A DNA stretch of 26,077 nt, from positions 1-26,077 of the forward strand of contig NZ_JANMWL010000028.1 in assembly GCF_031393925.1 (NCBI RefSeq), in the 5' to 3' direction. Of the stretch, positions 14,770-23,109 are shown one piece after another. Numbering within the stretch: position 1 is the first letter of the stretch; every line of letters starts with the position of its first letter. The notes beneath the pieces were generated by a model. That model searched no databases. It was not told the DNA's origin and worked only from the letters and a program-made list of their open reading frames with translations. The position numbers and the translations under genes are program-made. This DNA comes from Methylibium sp031393925 (GTDB lineage: Bacteria; Pseudomonadota; Gammaproteobacteria; Burkholderiales; Burkholderiaceae_C).

Positions 14770-16488
14770 TCAGCCGGCGCCCAGCAGCCAGCCATTGCGG
14801 CGTGCGCGCGTCGCTGCGTCGCTGCGCGCATCGGCCACGAGCGTCACCGCGCCACTGGCCCGCGCCGCCGGCAAGGTGAGCGACAGCACGCGCTGGTCGC
14901 GCACCGCCAGCAAGGGCAGCGCCCGCTCCAGGGCGCCGAGCGCGGCCAGGTCGTCGAGCCGCCGCACGCGCCAGCCGTCGAGCGCGAGCAGCTCGTCGCC
15001 GGCGGCGAGGCCGGCCTGCTCGGCCGCGCCGCCGCGCATCACCGCCTTCAACTCGAGCGCGCCCGCGGCCTCGCCGATGCGCGCGCCCAGGCGTTGCGCC
15101 AAGGTGGCCGGCTCCTCGCTCCAGGCGACTCCAAAGCGCTCGAGCAGCGGGCCGAGCGGCAGCTCGTCGGTGCCATGCACCCAGGCGGCCAGCTCGCTCG
15201 CACAGGACCGACCGGCCACGTCGGCCAGCACGGCGGCGATGTCGGCCTCGTCGATCGGCCCGCCGCCGCTGCGAGCCCAGAGGCCGCGCATCACGTCGTC
15301 GAGCGAGCCGCGGCCTTCGGCGCGCAGGGTCAGGTCGAGCGCCAGCGCGACCAGCGAGCCCTTGGTGTAGTAGCTCACCGTGGCATTGACGGTGTTTTCG
15401 TCGGGGCGGTAGTACTTGACCCAGGCATCGAAGCTCGCCTGCGCCACGCTTTGCACCGCCCGACCCGGCGTGCCGAGCACGTTGTTGAGCGACTTGGCCA
15501 CCAGTCGCAGGTAGCGCGCCTCATCGATGAGGCCGCAACGGTGCAGCAGCAGGTCGTCGTAGTAGGAGGTGAAGCCCTCGAAGAACCACAGCAGCTCGGT
15601 GTAGTTCTCGCGCGCGTAGTCGACGTGCTCGAACTCGCGCGGCTTCAGGCGCTTGACGTTCCAGGTGTGAAAGTATTCGTGGCTGATCAGGCCCAGCAAG
15701 GTGGCGTAGCCGTCGCTCATGCCGGGGCTGCCTTGGCGCGGCAGGTCACGGCGCTTGGCGATCAGCGCGGTGCAGGCGCGGTGCTCGAGGCCGCCGTAGC
15801 CGTCTTCCACCGCATTGAGCAGGAACACGTAGCGCGCGAACGGGGGCTTCTTGCGGCCGTGCCAAAAAGCGATCTGCGCCTCGCAGATGCGTTGGCTGTC
15901 GGCGAGCAGGCGCTCGCCGTCCAAGCCCGGCAGCGCACCGGCCACGATGAACTCGTGCGCCACACCCCGCGCCTTGAAGGCGCCGCGCCAGAAGCGACCC
16001 AGCTCGACCGGATGGTCGACCAGTTCGTCGTAGTCGCGCGCTTCGAACTGCGCGCCCTCGCCGGGCAAGGCGGTGGCGATCTGCCAGCCCCTGGGCAGGC
16101 GGCCGATCGCCAGCCGCTGCGGCTCGCGCTCGCGGCCGTGCACGCGCAGGAACACGCTGGTGCCGTTGAAGAAGCCGCGCTCGGCGTCCAGATAAGCGGT
16201 GCGCACCGAATTGTCGAAGGCATGCACCCGGTAGCTCACGACCAGGGCGCCGCGGCCCTGGCAGTGCGCGACCCAGCTAGCCTTGTCGCGCTGGACCAGC
16301 ACGACGATGCGCTCGCCCTGGCGCGCCTGCAGGTGCGACACATGACGCGCGAACTCGCGCACCAGGTAGCTGCCGGGAATCCAGGCCGGCAGGCTGAGCA
16401 CCTGGTCGGCCGCGGGTGCGGCGATGGTGACGGTGACGCTGAACTGGTGCGCGTGGGGGTCGGCCACGTCGAGGCGGTAACGGATCAT
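14770..16488 (-). CDS. M61-family metallopeptidase (glycyl aminopeptidase-like) with PDZ domain
   Basis: A 572-aa zinc peptidase. It has an N-terminal beta domain (about 1-160) starting MIRYRLDVADPHAHQF, as in M61 proteins. The catalytic motif is ISHEYFHTWNVKRLKP, with zinc ligands His270 and His274, catalytic Glu271 and third ligand Glu304 in WFFEGFTSYYDD. A PDZ-like domain (about 465-550; MRGGAAEQAGLAAGDELLALDGWRV) follows. No clear signal peptide is seen. The ATG at 16488 matches the conserved beginning; the frame runs to 16608, but the extra residues are low-complexity. It lies between DsbC and the DUF3108 gene on the same strand. The usual annotation is peptidase M61; the physiological substrate is unknown. 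Confidence 0.93.
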   Translation of the reverse strand: MIRYRLDVADPHAHQFSVTVTIAAPAADQVLSLPAWIPGSYLVREFARHVSHLQARQGERIVVLVQRDKASWVAHCQGRGALVVSYRVHAFDNSVRTAYLDAERGFFNGTSVFLRVHGREREPQRLAIGRLPRGWQIATALPGEGAQFEARDYDELVDHPVELGRFWRGAFKARGVAHEFIVAGALPGLDGERLLADSQRICEAQIAFWHGRKKPPFARYVFLLNAVEDGYGGLEHRACTALIAKRRDLPRQGSPGMSDGYATLLGLISHEYFHTWNVKRLKPREFEHVDYARENYTELLWFFEGFTSYYDDLLLHRCGLIDEARYLRLVAKSLNNVLGTPGRAVQSVAQASFDAWVKYYRPDENTVNATVSYYTKGSLVALALDLTLRAEGRGSLDDVMRGLWARSGGGPIDEADIAAVLADVAGRSCASELAAWVHGTDELPLGPLLERFGVAWSEEPATLAQRLGARIGEAAGALELKAVMRGGAAEQAGLAAGDELLALDGWRVRRLDDLAALGALERALPLLAVRDQRVLSLTLPAARASGAVTLVADARSDAATRARRNGWLLGAG

Positions 16489-16613
16489 CGAATCGGCAGG
16501 GTTTTCAGTCGGATTCGCTGCGATCGGCAGCGGCGCCCGATTGTCGCTGCGCGTGCCGGCCCTGCCGCCCACCCGCCCGCGGTTTTGCGCTGCCCCGCCG
16601 GCCCCCATTCCGA

Positions 16614-16661
16614 CCTTCTCCCAGAGGGGGAAGGAGCAAGGCGCGCAATGAGCCGCAGGTC
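16614..16661. repeat. Hairpin and dispersed repeat copy A between dsbC and M61
   Basis: The 207-bp gap 16489-16695 has no gene. It holds a 9-bp stem (ccttctccc, loop aga, gggggaagg, with one T-G pair) at 16614-16634. From 16620 the sequence resembles 21199-21244 over about 42 bases (cccagagg, ggaagg, gcaa, then gcg and ccgcagg in the same order). The hairpin could end dsbC transcription, although no T-run follows. Confidence 0.6.
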
Positions 16662-16695
16662 AACGGCCTCGTCAGTGCAGATAAGTCGCTGAGTC

Positions 16696-17457
16696 CTAAG
16701 ACTTGCTGCTCGTGGCCAATTGCTTTTCGAGTTGCGCCGCGTTGAGCATGCCGGGCACGCGCGTGCCGTCCTCGAACACGATGGCCGGCGTGCCGTTGAT
16801 GCGGTGCTTGCGGCTCAACTCGAGATTGCGCTCGTTCGGCGCGGCGCACTCGCCGAGCAGCTTGGGCGGGGCAACGCCATCGAGCATCCAGCTGCGCCAC
16901 GCGGCGGAGGAATCCTTGGCGCACCAGATCGCCTTGACCTTGTCGGGCGAGTCGCCGCCCAGGATCGGGATCAGGAAGGTGTAGACGGTCAGGTCCTTGA
17001 CGTTGCTCAGCTCCTTCTCGAAGCGCTTGCAATAACCGCAGTTCGGGTCGGCGAACACGGCGATCTTGCGCGCGCCGGTGCCGGTCTTCCACACCACCGC
17101 GTCCTTGAGCGGCAGCGACGCGAAGTCGATCGCCGAGAGCTTGCTGACGCGCTCTTCGGTGAGGTTGCGCTTGTTCTTCAGGTCGAGGATCTCGCCGCGG
17201 ATCAGGTAGGCGCCTTCGGCGTCGGTGTAGAAGATGTCGTTGCCCACGCGCACTTCAAACAAGCCCGCGATCGGCGCCTTGCCCACCTCGTCGATCTTCG
17301 CCAGCCCCGTCAAGCGCTCGCCGAGCGCCTTGCGAATCGCGGCTTCCTGCGGCACGGCCGCGGCAGCCGATGCGCCCGGCGCCTGCGCACTGATGGCCGT
17401 CACGCCCCCCAGGGCCAGAGTGAGGACAGCGCCGATCATGGCGAGCTTGAACTTCAT
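16696..17457 (-). CDS. dsbC: DsbC-family periplasmic thiol:disulfide isomerase
   Basis: The protein likely reshuffles wrong disulfides in periplasmic proteins and would be kept reduced by DsbD. It is 253 aa. A signal peptide (MKFKLAMIGAVLTLALGGVTAISAQA, cleavage after about residue 26) precedes an N-terminal dimerisation domain (about 36-105; PIAGLFEVRVGNDIFYTD). The thioredoxin-fold domain has FADPNCGYCKRFEKEL with active-site CGYC (140-143), the cis-proline loop NGTPAIVFEDG (221-231), and an extra Cys pair (179, 204) matching the second disulfide of DsbC. AAGGA lies about 6 nt upstream of the ATG at 17457. It follows the UbiH-like gene after 71 bp, probably in one transcript. Confidence 0.94.
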   Translation of the reverse strand: MKFKLAMIGAVLTLALGGVTAISAQAPGASAAAAVPQEAAIRKALGERLTGLAKIDEVGKAPIAGLFEVRVGNDIFYTDAEGAYLIRGEILDLKNKRNLTEERVSKLSAIDFASLPLKDAVVWKTGTGARKIAVFADPNCGYCKRFEKELSNVKDLTVYTFLIPILGGDSPDKVKAIWCAKDSSAAWRSWMLDGVAPPKLLGECAAPNERNLELSRKHRINGTPAIVFEDGTRVPGMLNAAQLEKQLATSSKS

Positions 17458-17528
17458 GACTATCCTTGTTGTTGAATCGAGTGGCCTGCAACGACTTCGT
17501 GCCCGCCGACCTTGCGCAGAGCAATCGC

Positions 17529-18638
17529 CTAGCCCCGCATCGCCAGCCGGGCGAGCCAGCGTTTGAGCGGCGGCAGGTGATTGACCAGAGTCAGCCCACG
17601 GTTGCGGAGTTCCTTCAGCGGCGCCGACGGCTGTGAAAAAAGCTGCATCAGGCCGTCGGTCACGCCGCCCATGGCAAAGGTCGGGAAGGCGCGGGCGCGA
17701 GCATAGCGCGCGAGCAGCCGCTCGTCGCCGAGCGTGCGCCAGGCCTCGCGCTCGGCCAGCACGCCACTCAAGGTGTCGACATCGGCCAGGCCCAGGTTCA
17801 GGCCCTGCCCGGCCAGCGGATGCACCACATGGGCGGCGTCGCCGAGCAACACCCAGCCCGGGCCGTGCCAGCGTGCGGCGCGCGCCAGGCGGAGCGGCCA
17901 GGCAACGCGCGCGCTCGCCAGCGACAGCCGCCCGGCCATGCCGCCCGACGCGTCGTTCAACGCCTGCTCGAAGGCGCCATCGTCCTGCGCCAGCAGCGCA
18001 TCGGCGCGCGCCGTGGGCAGCGACCACACGAGGCCGTAGCCACCTTGGGCATCGGTCGCACCGAAAGGCAGCAGTGCCAGTACGTCCGGTGCGCGAAACC
18101 ACTGCCAGGCAACGCCCTGGTGCGGCCGGTCGCTGGCAAGCCGCGCGGCAATGGCGCGCTGGTCGTAATCGAAGCGCTCGACCTCGATGCCGAGCGCCTC
18201 ACGCTCGCGCGAATCGCGTCCTTCGCACAGCGCCACGAGTTCGGCCGGCTCGGCTGCGTCGGTGAAGGTGACGTGCGGCGCGTACCGCAATGCGCTCGCC
18301 AATTCACGCTCCAGCGCCGCCGCGTCGACGATCCACGCCAGCTCGCGCACGCCCTGTTGCCAGGCGCTGAAATCAAGCGCTCCCCCCGCATCGCCGAACA
18401 CGCGCATGTCGACCACGCGGGTCACCGCGCTCGGCTTGGCAGCCACCAGCGCGTCCCATACCTTTAGCCGCTGCAGCAGCGCCACCGAGCGCGCGCCGAG
18501 CGCAAACGTGCGCACGTCGGGCCCCTCGGGCGGTGCCGAAGCGCCGAGCGCCACCCGCAGCCCGAGCCGCGCCAGCGACAAGGCCAGCGCCTGGCCCACC
18601 GCACCGCGTCCGCGCACGCTCACATCGAAACGATTCAT
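17529..18638 (-). CDS. UbiH/COQ6-family FAD-dependent hydroxylase
   Basis: A 369-aa flavoprotein monooxygenase of the family that hydroxylates ubiquinone precursors. Visible are the N-terminal dinucleotide motif VRGRGAVGQALALSLARLG (8-26, a GxGxxG), DVRTFALGARSVALL (41-55) and the second FAD motif VLLGDAAHVVHPLAGQGLNLG (263-283). One oddity: the acidic residue that normally ends the second strand and binds the FAD ribose is absent, the segment reading VALGASAPP. I recall similar Burkholderiales proteins with the same deviation, so it may be a clade trait. Which ubiquinone ring position, or whether another substrate, is not readable. The ATG at 18638 is divergent from the AsmA gene across 103 bp. 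dsbC follows on the same strand. Confidence 0.9.
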   Translation of the reverse strand: MNRFDVSVRGRGAVGQALALSLARLGLRVALGASAPPEGPDVRTFALGARSVALLQRLKVWDALVAAKPSAVTRVVDMRVFGDAGGALDFSAWQQGVRELAWIVDAAALERELASALRYAPHVTFTDAAEPAELVALCEGRDSREREALGIEVERFDYDQRAIAARLASDRPHQGVAWQWFRAPDVLALLPFGATDAQGGYGLVWSLPTARADALLAQDDGAFEQALNDASGGMAGRLSLASARVAWPLRLARAARWHGPGWVLLGDAAHVVHPLAGQGLNLGLADVDTLSGVLAEREAWRTLGDERLLARYARARAFPTFAMGGVTDGLMQLFSQPSAPLKELRNRGLTLVNHLPPLKRWLARLAMRG

Positions 18639-18659
18639 CGTGTTTCATTGTAGGCAGCG

Positions 18660-18673
18660 GGTCTCTCGAGACC
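18660..18673. promoter_or_regulatory. Short palindrome between the divergent UbiH-like and AsmA genes
   Basis: ggtctc and gagacc form a 6-bp inverted repeat separated by tc, centred in the 103-bp divergent gap. The position suits an operator. TACAAT on the minus strand at 18653-18648 could be a -10 for the UbiH-like gene, and GCACAAT at 18698-18704 is a weak -10 for AsmA. No protein is known to bind here. Confidence 0.35.
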
Positions 18674-18741
18674 GCCGCGGCCCCCGCCCCTCGCACCGCA
18701 CAATCGCGGCTCCTTCAGCCACGGTTTCGACCGCCCTCACC

Positions 18742-21195
18742 ATGCCGCTCTGGTTGCGCCGCTCGCTCATCACCCTGGCCGTGCTGGCGGCCGTTCTCGT
18801 CGCCGCGCTCGCCTGGTTGGCGGCGAGCTTTGATGCCAATCGCTACAAGGGCTTGCTGATCGACTGGATGCGCGAGAACAAGGCACGCACCCTGGTGATC
18901 GACGGACCGATCGGGTTGGCGGTGTTCCCGCGGATCGAAGTCAGGCTCTCCAAGGTCAGGCTGAGCGAGCACCGCCGCAGCGACGAGTTCATGGCGCTCG
19001 AAGAAGCGACGCTGGCCGTGCAGGTGATGCCGCTGCTGCGCCAGCAGCTCGTCATCGACCGCGTGGCCGCGCGCGGCGTGCGCGTCGTCTACACGCACGA
19101 TGCGCAAGGCCGGCGCAACATCGACGACCTGCTGGCCCCGGCCCCGCCCGCGGCCAAGGAGGGCGCTGCCAGCGCGCCGCCCAAGGCATTGACGTTCGAC
19201 ATCAGCGCGGTCGAACTCAAGGATCTCCAGGCCACGGTGAAAGACGTGCCGCTTGGCCTGGCCGGCCGCTTCACCGTACAGGAACTCAGCACCGGGCGCC
19301 TGGCCGATGGTGCCGAGTCGCCACTGCGTTTCGTCGGCCAGGCGGCGCTCACCGAACCGGCGCTCAACGCCAGCGTCGATCTGTCGGGGCAACTCAAACT
19401 CTCGCTGCCCAGCGGCGCACCGGCCAGCGTGGCCTTGAGCAAACTGCAACTCGCGCTGCGCGGCGACGGCTTCAAGGTCAAGCAGCTCGACGCCCGCGTG
19501 AGCGGCGCACTCGCCTACGACGGGGCGAGCGGCGCGCTGCGTGCCGACGACCTCGAGCTCCAGGTCTCGGGTGAGAGGCTCGGCATGACGCTCAAAGACA
19601 CCAAGCTCGAGCTCGGCACGCTGCGCTTCGAGCCGGCGCAGCGCGCATTGCAACTCGACAAGCTCGACCTGAAACTGGCCGGCCGCAGCGCCAACAACGC
19701 CGTCAACGCCACGCTGGTGTGGCCCCGGCTCGAGGTCAAGGGCGACGCGCTCGAGGGCAGCGCGCTTAAAGGCAGCGCCAGTGTCAAGGGCGCGCAGTCC
19801 TTGCAGTTGGAGTTTGAATCGCAGGCGCCGAGCGGCAGCTTCGAGCGCATCCGCGTGCCGGGCGTGAAGATCGCGGTCAAGGGCAGCGGTGACGGGCGCA
19901 GCGTGAGCGGCGAGGCGCGCGCCGATCTGACGCTCGCACCCCAGCCGCTCGCAGTGGCGCTCGATGCACTGAACCTGCGCCTGGCTTTCACCGACCCGGC
20001 GCTCGCGCCCGTGAACCTGGCATTGCAGGGCCAGGCCAAGGCAAGCGCCAAGGACGCGAGCTGGCGTTTGGACGGCGCCATCAACGAGCAGAAGTTCAGC
20101 GCCAGCGGCAAGGCCGACCTCGACCGGCCGGTGCCGCGCGTGCAAGCCGAGGCGCGCTTCGCCGCACTCGACCTGACCCGCTTTGTGACGCCCCCCGCGG
20201 CCGGCGCCAAACCCGCCGCCGATGCGCCAGCCGGCAAGGCGCCGATCGACCTGGGCGGCCTGAAGGCGCTCGACGGCACGTTCAGCCTGCGTGCGACCAG
20301 CCTCGTCTACCCACCCTACCGCGTCGCCGACGCCGCGTTCGACGCCACCTTGGCCGCAGGCACCCTGCGCGTGAGCCAGCTATCGGGACGCGCCTGGAGC
20401 GGGCGCTTCACCGCGCAGGCCACGGCCCAAGCCGCCGCCCAGCCGAGCGAGCAGCGCATCGCGCTCAAGCTCGACGCGAGCGACGTCAACGTCGCGCAGC
20501 TGCTCACCGACGTGGCGCAGTTCAAGAAGCTCGAAGGCACCGGCCGTGTCACGGCCGACATCACCACCCGTGGCGCCAGCATCGATGCCTTCAAACAGCA
20601 GCTCGGCGGCAAGGCGGCGCTGCAGTTGCACGACGGCGCGGTGCGCGGCATCAACCTCGCCAAGGTGCTGCGCCAATGGCGCTCGGCGGTGACGCTCAAC
20701 AAGGACGCGGTGCAGGCCGCCAGCGCCGAAGAAAAGACCGACTTCTCCGAGATCACCGCCAGCTTCGACATCAAGGACGGCGTCGCACGCAGCAACGACC
20801 TTTCGGCCAAGAGCCCGTTCGTGCGCGTCGGCGGCGAAGGGCTGGTCGACATCGGCCGCGGCCGCGTCGACTACCTGGCCCGCGCCACCGTCACCGGCAC
20901 GAGCGAAGGCCAGGGCGGCGCCGACCTCGAAGCACTCAAGGGCGTGACGGTGCCGGTGCAGCTGGTCGGGCCCTTCGAAGCCGTTGACTACAAGGTGCAG
21001 TGGTCGGCAGTGAGCGCGGAGCTGCTCAAGGGCGCGGCGAAGAAGGCACTCAGCGACCGCGCCAAGGGCGCACTCGGCGGCTTGCTCGGTGGCGGCGCGG
21101 CCGCTCCCGCCGCCAGCGGCGCCTCGGCGCCGACTCCCAAGGAGCAAATCAAGGAGAAGGCGGCGGAACAGTTGAAGAAACTGTTCGGCCGCTGA
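18742..21195 (+). CDS. AsmA-family protein
   Basis: An 817-aa envelope protein with one N-terminal inner-membrane helix (about 7-28, SLITLAVLAAVLVAALAWLA) and a large periplasmic beta-rich body. AsmA relatives, sharing a chorein/VPS13-like bridge fold, are linked to outer-membrane lipid homeostasis. The N-terminal domain signature is visible in FDANRYKGLLIDWM (29-42), LVIDGPIGLAVFPRIEVRLS and RRNIDDLLAPAP. The C-terminal AsmA_2-type domain has KKLEGTGRVTADITTRG, LQLHDGAVRGINLAKVLRQW, KTDFSEITASFDIKDGVA and GRVDYLARATV. A low-complexity Gly/Ala linker and a basic helix (EQIKEKAAEQLKKLFGR) end the protein. The ATG at 18742 sits just before the membrane helix; the open frame to 18187 is a shadow of the divergent gene. 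Confidence 0.94.
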   Translation: MPLWLRRSLITLAVLAAVLVAALAWLAASFDANRYKGLLIDWMRENKARTLVIDGPIGLAVFPRIEVRLSKVRLSEHRRSDEFMALEEATLAVQVMPLLRQQLVIDRVAARGVRVVYTHDAQGRRNIDDLLAPAPPAAKEGAASAPPKALTFDISAVELKDLQATVKDVPLGLAGRFTVQELSTGRLADGAESPLRFVGQAALTEPALNASVDLSGQLKLSLPSGAPASVALSKLQLALRGDGFKVKQLDARVSGALAYDGASGALRADDLELQVSGERLGMTLKDTKLELGTLRFEPAQRALQLDKLDLKLAGRSANNAVNATLVWPRLEVKGDALEGSALKGSASVKGAQSLQLEFESQAPSGSFERIRVPGVKIAVKGSGDGRSVSGEARADLTLAPQPLAVALDALNLRLAFTDPALAPVNLALQGQAKASAKDASWRLDGAINEQKFSASGKADLDRPVPRVQAEARFAALDLTRFVTPPAAGAKPAADAPAGKAPIDLGGLKALDGTFSLRATSLVYPPYRVADAAFDATLAAGTLRVSQLSGRAWSGRFTAQATAQAAAQPSEQRIALKLDASDVNVAQLLTDVAQFKKLEGTGRVTADITTRGASIDAFKQQLGGKAALQLHDGAVRGINLAKVLRQWRSAVTLNKDAVQAASAEEKTDFSEITASFDIKDGVARSNDLSAKSPFVRVGGEGLVDIGRGRVDYLARATVTGTSEGQGGADLEALKGVTVPVQLVGPFEAVDYKVQWSAVSAELLKGAAKKALSDRAKGALGGLLGGGAAAPAASGASAPTPKEQIKEKAAEQLKKLFGR

Positions 21196-21198
21196 GCC

Positions 21199-21244
21199 CC
21201 CAGAGGAGGAAGGCGCAAAGAGCGTAAGCCGTGACCCGCAGGCC
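21199..21244. repeat. Dispersed repeat copy B downstream of the AsmA gene
   Basis: This 46-base stretch, four bases after the AsmA stop, matches copy A at 16620-16661 with several mismatches and a 4-base insertion. The gap 21196-21278 otherwise holds only a possible MOSC promoter and an alternative GTG start at 21231. Confidence 0.5.
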
Positions 21245-21266
21245 CGGCGCGCTCGGTGCGCATGGC

Positions 21267-21272
21267 GACAAT
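21267..21272 (+). promoter_or_regulatory. Candidate -10 element for a leaderless MOSC mRNA
   Basis: GACAAT ends 6 nt before the ATG at 21279. A transcript starting at the usual distance would begin at or next to the start codon. There is no Shine-Dalgarno and no clear -35. Confidence 0.35.
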
Positions 21273-21278
21273 CCGCGC

Positions 21279-22130
21279 ATGAGCGATGTCGAAGTCACCT
21301 TGTCCGAACTGCATGTCTACCCCGTCAAGTCCTGCGCGGGCGTGGCGCTGCGTGAGTCGCTGCTGATCGAAACCGGCCTGGAATTCGACCGCGCCTGGAT
21401 GGTGGTCGACAGCGAGGGCGAGTTCGTGAGCCAGCGCGAGTTGCCGCGCATGGCGCTGGTGCGCACCGAGTTGCGCGCGAGCGACCTGGTGCTGCGCGCG
21501 CCCGGCATGCTGGCGCTGCACCTGTCGCTCGACACGGTGGAGGCCGCCACCCGTGTGCGCGTGTGGGACGACGTGGTGCCGGCCTTCGACATGGGCGCGC
21601 TGGCGGCGCAATGGTTCAGCGACTTCCTGCGCCAGCCGCTGCGCCTGGTGCGCTTCGACCCCGGGCACCAGCGCCTGTCCGACCGCGCCTGGACCGGCGC
21701 CATCGAGGCCGAAAACGCCTTCAGCGACGGCTTCCCGTTGCTGGTCGTCTCGACGGCGTCGCTCGACGGCCTCAACGAGCGGCTGGCCGCACGCGGCGCA
21801 GCGCCCGTGACGATGCAGCGCTTTCGGCCCAACCTGGTGCTCACCGGCCTGGACGCACACGGCGAGGACCATCTCGACGAGCTTGCCTTCGACACGCCCG
21901 AAGGCCCGGTGCGCCTGAAGTTCGTCAAGCCCTGCGCGCGCTGCCCCATACCGAACATCGATCCGGTTTGCGCAGCGGTCGGTTGCGAGCCGGGCGACAC
22001 GCTGGCCACCTACCGCACCGATGCCCGCGTGGGCGGCGCCATCAGCTTCGGCATGAACGCCGTCATCGTCGAAGGCATCGAGCGCAGCTTGCGCAGCGGG
22101 CAGCGCGGCGGCGCGACGATCCGTTTCTAG
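21279..22130 (+). CDS. MOSC-domain protein (YcbX-like)
   Basis: A 283-aa protein with an N-terminal MOSC_N beta-barrel domain (LSELHVYPVKSCAGVAL, 8-24; GLEFDRAWMVVDSEGEFVSQRE) and a C-terminal MOSC domain. The latter has QRFRPNLVLTGL (180-191) and the conserved cysteine region FVKPCARCPIPNIDP with Cys219 and Cys222. MOSC proteins bind the molybdenum cofactor. The E. coli relative YcbX helps reduce N-hydroxylated bases, so a Mo-dependent reductase role is likely but not proven. ATG 21279 (MSDVEV) is preferred over GTG 21231 because the homologous region starts there and the intervening 16 residues fall in a dispersed repeat. The EamA gene begins 19 bp downstream. Confidence 0.92.
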   Translation: MSDVEVTLSELHVYPVKSCAGVALRESLLIETGLEFDRAWMVVDSEGEFVSQRELPRMALVRTELRASDLVLRAPGMLALHLSLDTVEAATRVRVWDDVVPAFDMGALAAQWFSDFLRQPLRLVRFDPGHQRLSDRAWTGAIEAENAFSDGFPLLVVSTASLDGLNERLAARGAAPVTMQRFRPNLVLTGLDAHGEDHLDELAFDTPEGPVRLKFVKPCARCPIPNIDPVCAAVGCEPGDTLATYRTDARVGGAISFGMNAVIVEGIERSLRSGQRGGATIRF

Positions 22131-22133
22131 TCG

Positions 22134-22152
22134 CATTGCCAGCCTTGCAATG
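22134..22152 (+). promoter_or_regulatory. Hairpin enclosing the start codon of the EamA gene
   Basis: cattgc (22134-22139) and gcaatg (22147-22152) are a perfect 6-bp inverted repeat with a 7-nt loop. The second arm contains the ATG at 22150. The MOSC stop lies only 4 nt upstream, so a ribosome finishing MOSC would cover and melt the stem. This suggests translational coupling. Confidence 0.4.
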
Positions 22153-23052
22153 ACGCGCCTGGCGAACTGGCAACTGTTCGCGCTGTGCGTGCTCGTCTGG
22201 GGCACGACCTGGCACGCCATCACCTACCAGGTGGGCGCGGGTGTGCCGCCCGAGCTGGGCGTGGCGCTGCGCTTCGGACTGGCCGGCGCCGTGGTGCTCG
22301 GCTGGTGCGCCTGGCGCGGCATCGGGCTTCGTTTCAACGCTCGCGCACATGCCTTGTTCTTGTTGCAGGGCGTGTTCATGTATTCGCTGAGCTACATCTG
22401 CGTCTACCACGCCGAGCGGCACGTGGCCTCGGGGCTGGTCGCCATCGGTTACTCGGCCAGCCCGCTCATCAACGGCCTGGCAGCGCGCGCGTTGTGGGGC
22501 GTGCGCTTCACGCGCCGCTTCATCGCCGGCGGCGTGCTCGGCCTGCTGGGCGTGGCGCTCATCTTCGCGCCGCAACTCGGCACGGCGGTGACCGACGCCG
22601 AGGCCGAAGCCGTGGCACTGGGCGCGCTGTTCACCGTGGGCTCGGTGTTGCTGTCCTCGGTCGGCAGCCTCGCCGCCAGCCGCAACCGTTCGCAAGGCTT
22701 GCCGATGTGGCCGGCGCTCGGCTACGGCATGTTCTACAGCGCGCTTTGCTCGGCCGCGGTGTTGCTGCTCGGGGTGGGGTTGAGCGGTGCGGCGTTGCCG
22801 GCGCTGCCGGCGACGCCCTCGTGGTGGCTCGCGCTCGTCTACCTGTCGCTGGCCGGCTCGGTGCTCACGTTTGCGGCTTACCTCACCTTGCAGGACCGCA
22901 TCGGCCCCGGGCCTTCGTCGGCCATCGGCGTGGCAGCGCCGGTGCTTGCCATCGCGGTGTCGATCGGATTCGAAGGCTATCGGCCGGGCGTGCTCACCGG
23001 CGTTGGCGTCGCCCTGGCGGTGCTCGGCAACGTGTGGATGCTGCGGCGCTGA
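22150..23052 (+). CDS. EamA/DMT-superfamily transporter
   Basis: A 300-aa inner-membrane protein with about ten hydrophobic helices arranged as two EamA repeats. The first repeat runs from LANWQLFALCVLVWGTTW to about residue 140, the second from about 155 to the end (FTVGSVLLSSVGSLAAS, WWLALVYLSLAGSVLTFAAY, LGNVWMLRR). Typical marks are VWGTTW near the start and the late LQDRIGPGPSSAIGVAAPV. Relatives export amino acids or other metabolites; the substrate is not visible. The ATG at 22150 has no Shine-Dalgarno and lies in a hairpin 19 bp after the MOSC stop, so coupled translation is likely. It could be cotranscribed with MOSC, and perhaps with the SulP gene 57 bp further on. Confidence 0.92.
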   Translation: MTRLANWQLFALCVLVWGTTWHAITYQVGAGVPPELGVALRFGLAGAVVLGWCAWRGIGLRFNARAHALFLLQGVFMYSLSYICVYHAERHVASGLVAIGYSASPLINGLAARALWGVRFTRRFIAGGVLGLLGVALIFAPQLGTAVTDAEAEAVALGALFTVGSVLLSSVGSLAASRNRSQGLPMWPALGYGMFYSALCSAAVLLLGVGLSGAALPALPATPSWWLALVYLSLAGSVLTFAAYLTLQDRIGPGPSSAIGVAAPVLAIAVSIGFEGYRPGVLTGVGVALAVLGNVWMLRR

Positions 23053-23098
23053 AGCGTTGACCGCTCGTGCCGTTGCCGTTGCGGACTTCGTGCGCTTC

Positions 23099-23104
23099 TA
23101 TCAT
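23099..23104 (+). promoter_or_regulatory. Candidate -10 element for a leaderless SulP mRNA
   Basis: TATCAT ends 5 nt before the ATG at 23110, and no Shine-Dalgarno precedes that ATG. TTGCCG at 23073-23078 could act as a -35, but the 20-nt spacing is long. Confidence 0.35.
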
Positions 23105-23109
23105 CCCGC

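Noticed and set aside
14287..16692. An 801-codon plus-strand frame opposite the DUF3108 and M61 genes
   Set aside because: No recognisable domain. It is antisense to two well-supported genes with family motifs.
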